Shown here in pieces: positions 25,701 to 37,500 of a DNA stretch of 64,000 bases. Both the position numbers and the translations under genes were made by a program. Positions within the stretch are counted from its first letter, which is position 1. Every line of letters begins with the position of its first letter. Where the stretch lies: positions 3,826,169-3,890,168 of the forward strand of contig LR746276.1 in assembly GCA_902729315.2 (NCBI GenBank). Direction: 5' to 3'. This DNA is from Spirodela intermedia. Its lineage: Eukaryota > Streptophyta > Magnoliopsida > Alismatales > Araceae. The notes below the pieces were generated by a model. The model did no database searches, was not told the DNA's origin, and saw nothing but the letters and a program-made list of their open reading frames with translations.

Positions 25701-26213
25701 GGCTCTCCTTGGACAAAGACGACGTGGGCAATCTCTAGATCTTCTCGCGAAGTCTAGAAATTAATGAAATGGGTCGCCGAGTCGTCTCTGGTGGCTGTCA
25801 CCCAGCAGAATAGAAAAACGACGACTTTGCGGCTCTCCGGCGGCCGTCATCCGACGGAGAGGAGCTAGATGGAGGTGGGGCATGTGTCAGGGAGCTTCAT
25901 CCTCAGGTCTGCACAGCAAGAGGAGGCTCTTCATCGTATCTGGTACGCTCTCAGGAGGTGGCGACTCGTCTCCCGGCGGATCGTCCTTTTCTCGATGACG
26001 GCTTGTTCGTCGATCAATCGGAGATGATTTACTTGATGGATTCGCGATCCTTTTATCGTAAATCATTCAGCAATTTTAGTAGCAATGCTCCGCAAATCGT
26101 GTTGACGAGATTTTCGCCGATGATCTAGCGATTCTCGTTGCTTAATCCTTCACCAACGATCTACAGGAAAGTCGCGATAATCAGATAAAAATATATGACT
26201 TTTGACTCTAGGA

Positions 26214-26224
26214 GGATTCGAACC
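26214..26224 (-). other. tRNA-like box B motif inside element 3
   Basis: Read on the minus strand this is GGTTCGAATCC, the pol III box B / tRNA T-loop consensus, in a context resembling a T-arm (GCGGGTTCGAATCCTCC). Variants lie at the same place in element 1 (about 20664), element 2 (about 21605) and element 4 (about 29689). No full cloverleaf can be folded by eye, so this is not called as a tRNA gene. Confidence 0.5.
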
Positions 26225-26668
26225 CGCGCTGGTTGTCCGCCCCTTCTGAGGAAGGTGTGACGCGAGTTTAGTCTCACATCGGTTGTGTGTTGATTTTTCG
26301 GGCGAATATATAGTAATGTTACATTTCTAAGCAAAGTTCTTTCTCTTGCGTGTACGACCACTCCTTGCCCCACAGCCGGCTGGCCACCGGTGATGTGGAA
26401 GGGGAGTGGCGCACACATGCCCCTATCGGTCCAAGCCGCTCGAGCCCTTGCTTGTGGCTACTCCCCGACTGAGCTTCCGACCCACTTGCGGGCCCGGCTG
26501 GCCAGCGGGTCCCCCTCATTTTGTCTTATTTTTATTTTTTATTTATTTTTCTTCATTTATCTCAAAAGTAAGACTGTAAAAATCATATAAATTCATATAA
26601 AATCACATAATTACCTAAAAATCCACATTAATCAACTGAAAACCACTTTTCACACTTTAACACAAATA

Positions 26669-26742
26669 TAAGTCTATTTATCATGAGTTAAGGCTAAAAC
26701 TATATTATTTACTAATTATTAACTCATGATAATGAAGACTTA
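26669..26742. repeat. Terminal hairpin of element 3 (shared by the family)
   Basis: The arm TAAGTCTATTTATCATGAGT (continuing TAA) pairs with an arm at 26719-26742 whose reverse complement reads TAAGTCTTCATTATCATGAG. The loop is about 27 nt and AT-rich. The equivalent structure ends each of the other copies (about 20984-21060 inverted, 22970-23050 and 30250-30324). Confidence 0.8.
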
Positions 26743-26752
26743 TCACTCTTTA

Positions 26753-27383
26753 ATGGATAGACCAAGATTAGAAGACTTAGAAACAAAATATTTTTTTTTA
26801 CAATTTTGGTCCAGGAAACTAATACTATGTCCATTGTCTCTTTTGAAAGTAGTAGATATTACCTAGTTTCACCTTTTGAAATCTTACAACTTGGTCTCTT
26901 TTACGCTCAAAGTAACCTTTTTTATTGCCTAGTTGTCTCCACCTTCTTTCTTTTTGAGATTAATGAACAACTTCTCATTTTTGGTTATGCCTTGAATAAC
27001 CACTATTTAAATAACAATTTCTCTACTACAATGTCTACTAACAACACTCATCTTAAACTTTGTAACCCATATTGGTTTAAGTCATGTCAAACCAAAATAG
27101 GGTAATTCTAGACTTCATACAAATATATTTGATCTTTTTAATTCTAGAAACTCATTTGGATGTTTGGTATTAGATTCATTGTAACAGTGAAAATTTAACT
27201 TATGCAAATCCTAATCCTACTTTTCTCAAGGATTTGTTTTGGCCCCTAGTGGACAAGTTATAGTTTTCTTGACTTTCAATTTTCTTTTAAAAAAATCTAT
27301 GTTTACCAATCATTTTTAACTATTTTATTATGTTATTTTCTATTTTAATATAAAAATTTCAAAAATTAATTTTTAAGTATGTA

Positions 27384-27449
<66 letters not shown>

Positions 27450-28400
27450 AAGTTTTTACACCAAAACCTAGTTATTGGTTTCTTCTCTTTACAAATGTTT
27501 GTAAAATAGAAAGATGGAAAGGAGTAGAATAACACATTTGTTATTGATTTACTACATTTTTTATATAGATATTAAGGGAGAAGAAAATGCATTTTTCATT
27601 CATATACTTAAATAGTTTTTATATAATTTTGAAAGTATTTTTATTAACTACATTAGAAATTCAAAGAGTTTTAATGGTAAATGTGTTGAAACTACATTAG
27701 TGTCCCTACCCAAACCTGAAGCCCAATGACAGATGTATTGAAAGCTAGATCACTAAACATGTGCTTGAAGAGTGCTCTTAAGTGGGCAACAAAGGGACAA
27801 GGTGGAGGGATGAATCAATCTCTTGGATTGCCTATGAGTTCCTCAGTTTCAATATTTGTCTAGCCAGCTAAAGTGACACATTCTATGCATAGCCTCCCTA
27901 ATAAGATAAAGGAACTAGTAGTATAGTAGTTTGACACATCGTATCTTCTCTTTACTTTTGAGGGCACTAGGTTACCTATGCATCTATATTCATGACACTA
28001 GGTTACTTTGAGTGCACTTAATACATGTGTTTAGAATCATGGCTCTAGGTTGAATTGAGTGTATCAAACATGGTTCTAGAATCATAGATTGGTATTTATT
28101 TAAGTTTGCCTTGTACTCATAGTTAATAATATAATATCATTAAGCTTCATTTATAATTAGTAAATAGTAAAATATAAAGCTTGCAATAGAAATTCAAAGC
28201 TTTCTTAAATGTGGATCTTGATCTTTACAGATTCAGCTAATACATTAACTTGTAATAATATATATTTTCTATATTCATTCCCTAAGAATAAATCTTATTC
28301 TAGTGTTTCACTAAGGTTGATCATCTAATCATATTACTAATTATTAAGATTAACTTCCTTAAAATTTCTCTTAGAAATTCTTTCTAGATTCATGTCTCTA
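26753..28400. other. AT-rich spacer with a long CT microsatellite
   Basis: The spacer between repeat elements 3 and 4 holds about 28 CT units at 27389-27444. A 99-aa open frame at 26806-27105 starts right after element 3 and shows no domain I recognise. Its composition fits either decayed retrotransposon sequence or chance. Nothing else is identifiable. Confidence 0.45.
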
Positions 28401-28408
28401 AGGTGCTG

Positions 28409-30324
28409 ATGTGACTTAGTCGTTGTATAATAAATCACAAAAATTTAAAATTTATAAAATTAGAAAATATCACTTTTTAGATATTTAGAAGTATTTCTAA
28501 ACAAATATATTAATTATAATTCAATAAATATGTCTAAACTAGTGAAAAAATTTAAGTCGATCACAAAGATATAATATTATTTTTAAAAAATCACAAAAGA
28601 TATGATTTTTTATAAATTTTAGACTAAGAAATAAAAATAAAATATATTTAAAATTCATAAAAAAGGGAATAAGGGTGTGGATGTCAAGACAATGTCGATA
28701 CCCAATTAATGTGAATTGAGTGAAAATAGAGTTCTATCCGACGATTCTTATGTAAGCGATTACAGATGATTTAATTAATCAAATTAAGATGTGTAAAAGT
28801 CAAAAGAATCGTAATTGAATGAAGAATAATTTAGAGACTTGATATCACATAAATTGTCACTAATAAAGTGAAAATTAAGTTGAAAGTAAGAAAGGCAGAG
28901 TTTTGGCCTCGCAATAGTGATCGCTAGAATTTTGTGTGTTCGGAAGGATCATCGAACGATGTCTATGACCTCAAAAGTTCTCCTTGGACATAGATGACCT
29001 AGACATTCCTTGGATCTCCTTTTGAAGTTCAAAAACTAATGGTGGAAGTTAAATTAATTAAAGATATAAAATAAAATAAAGTTTTGACGTCGCGGCAATG
29101 ATACATCGATGATGCATTGGAATTTTGAGTGTTTGAGAGAATTGTCGTATAGTGTCCATGGCTTCAAAGACTCTCTTTAAATATGGACAATGTGGACAAT
29201 CTTTAGATCTTCTTGCGAAGTCTAGAGATTAATAAAATGGGTCATCAAATTGTCTTCGACAGTTATCCCCTAGTAGAGCGGAAAAATGATGACTTTATGA
29301 TTCTCTAGCAGCTGTCACTTGACAGAGATGAGTTGGATAGAGGTGAGGCACATCTTAGAGAGCTTCATCTTCAAGTCTATGCAGCAAGAGGAGATTCTTT
29401 ATCGCATTTGATACGTTCTCAAGAGGTGGTGACTCATCTCCTTGTGGATTGTCCTCCTCTTGATGATGGCTTGTTCATCGATCAATCAAAGATAATTTAC
29501 TTGATAGATTCGTGATCCTTTTATCATGAATCGTTCAATAATTTTAGTAATGATACTCGACGAATCACATTAACAAGATTTTTTTCAGATGATTGAGCGA
29601 TTTGGCGGTTTAATCATTCATTAGTGATTTACAGAAAAAGTGTGATTTAATCAGATAAAAATATGAGTTTTGACTTTAGTATAATTTGAACCCTCGTTAA
29701 TCACTTGCCTATATGAGAGAGAGTGAAATAAATATGCAAATACTCTTATAAAGTGACATCATCATGTTACCTTCTTCTGATAAATAAAGGATATTTGAGA
29801 TACAAAAAATCATAAAATCATTCTGGAGAAAGTGTGACCGGGATTTAGTCCCACATCGATTATAGGTCAAATTTTGAGATGAATATATAGTAATACCAGA
29901 TTTGGGAATCAATGAGTCATTTTCTTATGTGTAAGACCACTCCTTGCCCCATTCATAGCTATGTGCTAGCCACCGGTGACGTGGAAGGGGAGTGACGCAC
30001 ATGTGCCCCCTATCGGTCCATCCTTATTTGCTTGAGCCCCTACTTGTAACTCTGCCTAACTATGCTTCCGACCCACTTGCGAGCCTGGTTGGCCAACGAG
30101 TTCTCTCCCTTTTTGTATCTTTTTATTTTATTTTATTTTTCTTTATTTATCTCAAAAGTATGATTATAAAAATTATATAAATTTACATAAAATCACATAA
30201 TTAACCAAAAAATCACGTTAACCTACTTTTCACAATTTAACATAAATATAAGTCTATTTATTATAATTTAAGGTTAAAACTATATTATTTATTAATTATT
30301 AGCTCATGATAATGAAGACTTATT
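28409..30324 (+). mobile_element. Non-autonomous repeat family, element 4 (most diverged)
   Basis: Same landmark order as elements 1-3, from ATGTGACTTAG to GAAGACTTATT. Flanks AGGTGCTG and AGGTGAAT share their first five bases, consistent with an old, eroded 8-bp duplication. It contains an internal head-to-tail duplication (from about 28907 and again from about 29076) of the GTTTTGxCxTCGC to AGATCT-CTT-GAAGT stretch, which makes it longer than the others. Confidence 0.8.
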
Positions 30325-31457
30325 AGGTGAATTAAAATCCCTTGGATGATTAAATTAAATTTAAATTATGATTTTATCATCTAAGAAATATGAAAATGTG
30401 TTACTATTAGTAAATTTTTAGAAGATGGTATAGACTGATAGCCTATCTGAATTCTAATAAAGAAGATGAAGTTGAAAGCTTATTTTTTGTTATCCTCTTC
30501 TAGTAAAGAACTTGATAGATGATGGAAGGTGTTGGAGTTTGAAACCAGTTGAAGATGATCATTAAATAGTCAATAAATATTCATTGACTTAGTAAATTGT
30601 TATATTTTTACCAAATAGTAGAGACCTCTTGGTTTCTCACTTGTTTTCTTTGGAAGAACTTTACTTGAAGCTTGAGGTCATAGTTAAGATAAGGATAATC
30701 ATTCTATGTTATTCTCATTGTTCTAAATCTGTGGTATTTATAGGTAAATCACATACAAAAAATCTTCTCAAAATTTATCAATATTTCAACATCTATTTTC
30801 GTTAGAATAAACATAAATTTGAATACCTAAGTGACCAATATGATAAATCTGTTATATGACTTGGATATCCTTGCGTGAAACTAATAAGTAATCTTATTTA
30901 GATTTAAAATTCATATCTGCATTGTATTGGTTCAAGTCATTGTGATGAAGATTTAATAGCGAGAATATAGAACATATAATTCATATTGTATTAAATGATA
31001 GATTTAACAGTTAGAAACTAATCCAAATCACATCAAATAAAATATGACCATATTGACAACATCTTGAATCAATCTCTCAATATGTAAAATCATATCTTCA
31101 GTGGTTCATCACAAATGAAACTTCTTTTTAATATTTATTATGTGATGAATTTATGTGGATAATAAACTATATGACTTCAATCAATTAAATCGATGTTAAT
31201 TTCATTTAGACATAGTGATATAAATATATGGGTACAATAGACTAAGTGAGCTTCCACACTTATATTTTACTTTATGGAATTTTATTGATTCACATGCCTC
31301 AAGTACTTGTTATGTAATCACGGTTTTTCATGTAAATACTAATAGTTTTTATAAAAATATTTAAATTGATAATTTAATTTTATAACTGATATTATACTTA
31401 TTTGTCTTCATGAAAACATCATAGATTTAATGTTACAGTTGCCTCTATCCCTATATT

Positions 31458-31781
31458 CATAACTCTTGGTCATCTTGATGATACCAAGCATGCACTTCAA
31501 TATTTACAACTTTAGTTTGTCCTAAGAATACTCACAAGGCCCTAAATAAAAAACAAATGCCTTTCTCACAGTGAGAAAATATTATTGATATAAATATGAA
31601 GTCAACCCCCTCTTTTCCTCATAACTCTTCATCATCTTGATGATACCAATCATACACTTCAATATTTAAAACTTTAATTTGTCCTAGAATACTCACAAGG
31701 CCCTAAATTAAAAACAAATACCTTTGTCACTAGTGAGAAAATATCATTGATATAAATATGAAGTCAACACCCTCTTTTGCT
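31458..31781. repeat. Tandem duplication, two 162-bp units
   Basis: The units are 31458-31619 and 31620-31781. Each begins CATAACTCTT-TCATCTTG and runs through ATGAAGTCAAC-CCCTCTTTT to the start of the next. A partial third start (CATAACTT) follows at 31782. The copies differ at scattered positions only, about 8-10 percent by eye. No open frame spans the unit. Confidence 0.85.
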
Positions 31782-32308
31782 CATAACTTGACTATGATTT
31801 AACCTCTATGTAATCTTGGGGCTAGTCTAGCCACAAAATTTACAAAAGCCTATCTTCTTATAACACTTATTACAAGTAGAAGTGTGCTTATAATATGAAG
31901 AATAAACCAAAACAAAAGCTTATGGCACTAATTTGAATTGTCCTTGAGTCTAGAAATTGAGCCTACAACTTTTGATACAATAATAAATTCATAGTAGAAG
32001 TTAGTGTGAAGATGAAAAATGATGTCGAGTGGACCTTGAATGAGTGTTGCCATTACTCTCTTTCTTTCTCTTAGATTTCTCACCTCTTTTTAGGCACCGA
32101 ATAGTTTGTTCACCCTTATTCTACAACTTTTTCCTTAAGTCTATTTTCGAATTGAACACTTCTCTTACAAGGGAACTTAATTTCTTCCATTGTGTTGTGA
32201 CATTTTAAGTTGACAACTTTCTAGTACCTAGCTTCTTGAGACTTTATCAATGGTTAGTACAAAATATTAGCAACATCTTTATAAAATAAGAATGCCTCTA
32301 AAGAGTAA

Positions 32309-32311
32309 TGT

Positions 32312-32383
<72 letters not shown>

Positions 32384-32390
32384 AGAGAGA
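32309..32390. repeat. Compound (GT)n(GA)n microsatellite
   Basis: About 14 GT units pass directly into about 27 GA units, with one AA interruption near the end. Confidence 0.9.
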
Positions 32391-33099
32391 GATTGGGGGG
32401 GGTTAAGATTTCCACATGAGTGGTTGTTGGTTCAGCCCAATAACTACAAGAAGGATTCTGATCTTTAAAATGGATCTCTTTGTGAGTAAAATATAACTCA
32501 TACATAACACGTTAAATGTTGGTTTCATCTCGTGAGTCTCGAGATTATAGTGATTTAATTCTAATTATAGCAACAACTTCCCAGACTTCACCTTTACAAC
32601 AAATCCTTCACAACAGATTCACCCTCCCAATAGATCCATTTCTCTAGCCAACCCCCTGCCCTTGAAAACCCACCAAATAACCTTGAAAATCAATTCCAGC
32701 ATAAGTTATTGGCTAAATATTCCTTTATAGGTATTTAAATGCTCAATGAAAATGTTTGTCTAGAAGAAATGGATTGCGAAAATCTTGTCCAGATTGTTCC
32801 TAGAGCTTTCAACAACTTAGAAATCTCTCTTAGCTGAACAGGCTGTATGGGGATCATGATTGAAAGGTTATTGGGCCAAGATGGGTCAACAACCATCATG
32901 ATTTTTAGTACTGATGGGCCCCATTCAGATCAAGAATGATGCCCTAATTGACCAGTTTCTTAAAGAATAATGCCAGTGGCGATGGCCGAGCTCGCTACAC
33001 TAGTCCTTTTCTTGTCTCTTCCCCAGCGTTAGATTGGATACGTTACTGTGACTGAATGCATTGATTCCTACGCTTCTGGGCCCCAAACCTCATCGAGCC

Positions 33100-34505
33100 C
33101 GCTGCAGCGATTCATTTTATCCAGATACTTACAAAGCTAGTTGCACGTAGCACATGCGCTCCGAAAGACTTGCCACCCGTCAACGCCCAATAAGAGACGC
33201 ACAGATGCTACGGGTGATGCTGCGTACAAGTCGGGTAAAATCACATGGAGCCAAGGTAGGAGAGAAATTAATTTGATGGTATAAAGAGAAATATAATATT
33301 TATGAGTATTAATATAAAAGTGTTTCTGAGGAGGAGGTGGGAAACGGAATCTGGAGGAGGCAGACAGGTAGAAGTCTTCCCTCCTCTCTCCAGGCGTGCT
33401 TAACCGCCTTCTCCCTCCTTCCCGCTGGCCTTCCGGAGATCGAGGATCCCCCAGATCCACTTCCTCCTTCCCTCCCTCCCTTCCTCTCCCCTGCGTCTCC
33501 CTGAATCCTCTGCGTGTTGATCAGTAACGGATCCCATCGCCAGGAGCAGATGAAGCTCAGTTCTTGACGGCGCGGCCATGGCAGGGCGGTGCACTTAGGG
33601 GAGGAGTCCACGGGGCCCTCCCCCTCGGCCATTCTCAATTCCTCTTGATTACTTCCCCGACTTCTTCCTGCAGCTGCGGCGACGCTACTAGCAATAGATC
33701 CCATCTCCACTACCGGGAGAAGCAGAGTCCTCGTCAGCGCGGAATACGGGGATTGGCCACGGAGGCGTCTACCCATTGGGGATCTGCATTCCCACCTATC
33801 TCCTCGACGTAGAGTAACATATGGTGGAGGATGCCATTCTTGAGGAAAGACGAGGAACCAGCGACGTGAAGTGAGGATATGGAGAGCGGAAGAGAGGAAA
33901 GGGGAGCGGATCGGTTGCCGTGGCACGCGTAGCAAAGAAAATGAGGTTGAGTAAATGGAAAGTAGAGGTGGAAATCTGGTCATAATTCAATTCCTCTCTT
34001 CCCCTCCACCCCTCGCCGTATCGTCATTTGCTAACGTGTAGACTCTAGAGGGTCAGAGTAGCGGCGTAAAGTCTGAGCACGCGGCGAGGAACGAGGGAGA
34101 AATATTGATGTGATATTTAATGCAATCCTGCATAATTAAATGCGTTGGTGATTGTGAAATTGGACTATTATCCTCGGGCCAAACTGCCCTTTCGAAATCG
34201 CTCCATGGGAGAATTTCCCGACAACGGATTCCCATCTGCGTGAAGGGCTACAGTCTACCATGGGATTCCGTTAATGTTTCAGCAGGTCTTTCCTCCTCTC
34301 TTCTCCGACATCCGGCTTCTATTTCTTGGCTTCTGCTTTAACCTCTGTGGTGACCTCTTCCCTCGCGTATTAGAATTTTGTTTTTGAACTAAGGAAACTG
34401 TTCCCCTCAGTTGGAATCATTCACTCTGCTTATTTTTCTCGTTCACCTTTCCAGAGATGGTGACGTTCACAATCTCGTTAAGTCGCTGTTAGGGGAGAAG
34501 CAGCC
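33100..34505. promoter_or_regulatory. Upstream/5' leader region of the membrane-protein gene
   Basis: This GC-rich stretch before the ATG at 34506 likely holds the promoter and 5' UTR. The frames on the minus strand (33309-33983 and others) are Ser/Arg-rich and overlap CT-rich tracts, and I do not call them. No clear TATA box could be assigned to a start site. Confidence 0.4.
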
Positions 34506-37500
34506 ATGGAAACCGGGGAAAGACGCTGCTTCTACCCCCTCACGAGCTTGCAGATTGGGTTAGTACAGACGTGCACATTTCCCTTCTCGTCCATTCATCC
34601 TCCAGTTGGTGTTTTCATCAAAATAGTCTGTATATCTGTTCATTCTCCAAGTTTCGACGTCTAGGGTGCTCTTTCGGGTCTAAATTAGGTGGAAACCATA
34701 ATTGCATGTATTCGCAGGAAAGAAAGCTTATAGTCTGTCAAAAAAGCCCTGCGAGTTGCGAGTAATTGCTGGATGGATTATACATTTGATTAGATTATGT
34801 ATTCATCTAACCTAGCAGGAAACAGGGGAAGTAGATCCAGTCCTTTTGAATATTGTGTGGGCATAGTGATGGCTTCTGTGAGCCCTATTAGAGGGAGAAT
34901 TATATCCAGTAACATAGTGAATATATGGTTGATCCGAACTGGAAGGGACGAGAAATCTCACTTTCCTAGGGTAGCAGGCTGTGCTCATGCTCCAGCCATC
35001 CATTTTTCAGTTAGCCTGGAGAATAAATGACTGGAGATCTATAGTACGGAGGGATATTTCCTGGCATTGAACTGAGATAAATCAATATTGAGTAAGACCC
35101 TTGCTTTCAGGTCGTTCTCATGTCTTGAAGCTACTCAAGAATGGTTAAAAATGGTGTCTCAAGCATACAACTGATACGGCAGCGCTTTGGGATAAAGTCG
35201 TAACCCATATAACCATGTCCCTCATTTTCCCTCATTGCTGGTGTATTTTCTAGGATGTCTGTTTTGTTCATGCTTGAGCAGATGTCCAAGAGAATAAAAG
35301 AACCTTAGACATATTTAATAGACGTCACCAGCACCCATGGGACTAAGAAGGATCAATATCACATGTTCGTAGCCAATGAGATGGAGGGATTTGCTGGCCT
35401 CGATTGAGATGAGAATCTATGGAACATGGGAAATAAGGTCTGAAACAGATGATGATGGAATTCTGGGTGCAGATTACCCATTATGCAGTTAGTTTTGATT
35501 ATCAGTGGGGTGGAATTTCATGGCTGATTGGTATAGTTTTTGTTATTAGGGGCTTCTGGGTCAAATTTTCTCATCCCCTATTCGTTATACATTTGTTTCT
35601 GGCATGTCAGGGCAATGCTACCTTTTTCTTGCAACCTCTCGTTTCTTTTGCCCTTCAGTCCCCTGTGTATATCTGTGATAGATAATATGCCTACCTTTTG
35701 ACTTTACTAGTTACTAGGTTAATAATAAAGGTCTGCACAGGACAGCATGCGTTTGAAACTAGGATATGTGCCAGACTGAAGCTAGGTTGCCTAAAATTAT
35801 GGCCTCTTAAAAGCTAGTAAGGTGTCTCCAGTAGTTGCATAACAGTTCATTTTACTTATTCCAAGCTGAATGCTTGTCTCCATTTGTATGATTAAATTCA
35901 AGGACATCTTATGTTGTCTGGGCTATTTATTTGAAGTACTCAGAAATTTATTAGTATGGTATTAGAGTTCATAACGAAACTTAATTTTGAAAATAAGCTG
36001 TTTCTTAATTTATTAATTACATTTTGCAGGGATCTGCAGTCTTATCTTTCTTGTCGTACAATTTTTTTGGCGCCCAGAAGTAAAAAGTTCTTTATTCTTG
36101 TTGATTATCGACTATGTTTGACTGATTGGGACATGCGACCTACGCACCTGTGGCAACTCATGGTTACCAAGGTTAGACATAGACGCTGTCCTTGGTTGCA
36201 GTTTCTGTAATTTTAATCATATGTTCAGAAACAGATTTCTGTTCTTTGCAGTCAAGGCTCTCCCCTTTTGCAAACCGTAAGGTTCAAAGACAGAAAAAGA
36301 GTTTTCCAAAAAGGCTTGACTCAAAAAATGGGACTAAATCCGACAAAGAGAACAACAAAATGCTGCACAGATGGTTTTCATTGATTGGTGCTGCATTGAA
36401 CCAGAAGAGAGCATTTCTCCCCATTGAAAAGCTGAAAGATTCATTTGTGCGAAATAGTGATTTGCACGACACCTTTTATGGGTTTATAATTTTTGAAATC
36501 TCATGGAGTGATGTACGGGGTATCAACTATGTAAATGAACTTCTGGTATTCTCTCTTCTCTGGCATGTATCACCAGTTTTTATTGATTTTCTGTTTGAAA
36601 GTCAGAAGGGTTTTAAATTCCCTGTGTATCTATCATCTGCAGACAGACACATCAATGGCAGTGGAGGCGAAGATAATGAAGAGGTGGGAATTTGATAGCG
36701 TTCAGCAGGCTTCAAGCTCCATTTCCTCTTGGTTTGCAGGGACGCGCTATGAGCGATCACTTTTACTAAACTTTCTCAACGATGGATCAAAGACAGGTTC
36801 TTAATTTCTTCTCTCTTCATTATGTTGATCGAGATTCGGCTGCATGCAAAATAACGTATGTTGCTGTCCAGGAGAACCAGGAGACATATTTTTTGATGCT
36901 CATGAGAACACTTCGGCTATTGGCCTGAGAAGGGACTGCATACCCAGTAGTGATGATGATGATTTGGCTGAGAATAGATCTCCACGTGATGATGCTAGCA
37001 GTTCAAGTTCAGACTCTTCTGAAACTTTACTGTATACGCCTCCCATTTCTGGTTCTTTCAAGAGAAGAAAACTTACAGGATCCACGTTCATCATCAACGA
37101 CGGGGATGAGGTCTCAGATAAAGCAGCCAGTGAGACTATCAGCTCGCCAAGACAATCCCCAGCATCCACTTCGCACTTTAGCAGTGACAGTGAAAGTGCT
37201 TCCACAGTTCCCGAGGCAACTAATTACCAAGACGTGCTGATCTTATTCAGATTTAACGATCACGATCTCCCATTCAAGCTGAAGGAAATTATCATGGCCG
37301 ACCGGCGACTACTCACCTTACTGGAATATGGGCTTCCATCTTGGGTTATTTTTCTCCAATCATATCCTGTATTTTGCAACATTTATCGCCCATGGATGTG
37401 CCCTCTCGCAAGAATCCTATACATATTCATTTCCGCAGCGACTGTGCTCATAGGATTCTATGACTTGTACAAAAATATCCCTGTTCTCAAGGCAACAGCA

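Larger units (their letters stand above)
25116..26744 (+). mobile_element. Non-autonomous repeat family, element 3
   Basis: A complete copy of about 1.63 kb from ATGTGACTTAG to AAGACTTATC, flanked by a perfect 8-bp duplication ACTCTTTA (25108-25115 and 26745-26752). The three bases following the right-hand duplication also match the element start, so the duplication could be written longer. Relative to elements 1, 2 and 4 it lacks about 120 bp near 26245, between the tRNA-like box and the promoter-like block. It is the best copy for defining the family ends. Confidence 0.88.
30333..33100. other. AT-rich intergenic DNA
   Basis: No coding signal. It contains the 162-bp tandem duplication at 31458-31781 and a GT/GA microsatellite at 32309-32390. 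From about 32940 base composition rises toward the next gene. Confidence 0.5.

Noticed and set aside
26214-26224. A tRNA gene at the GGTTCGAATCC box
   Set aside because: Only the T-arm-like part is visible. No acceptor stem, D-arm or anticodon arm can be drawn, and the motif recurs at the same place in every copy of the repeat.
33309-33983. A 224-aa minus-strand frame upstream of the membrane-protein gene
   Set aside because: It has Ser/Arg/Gly-rich low-complexity composition over CT-rich leader DNA and no recognisable motif. It is better explained as promoter/UTR of the plus-strand gene.
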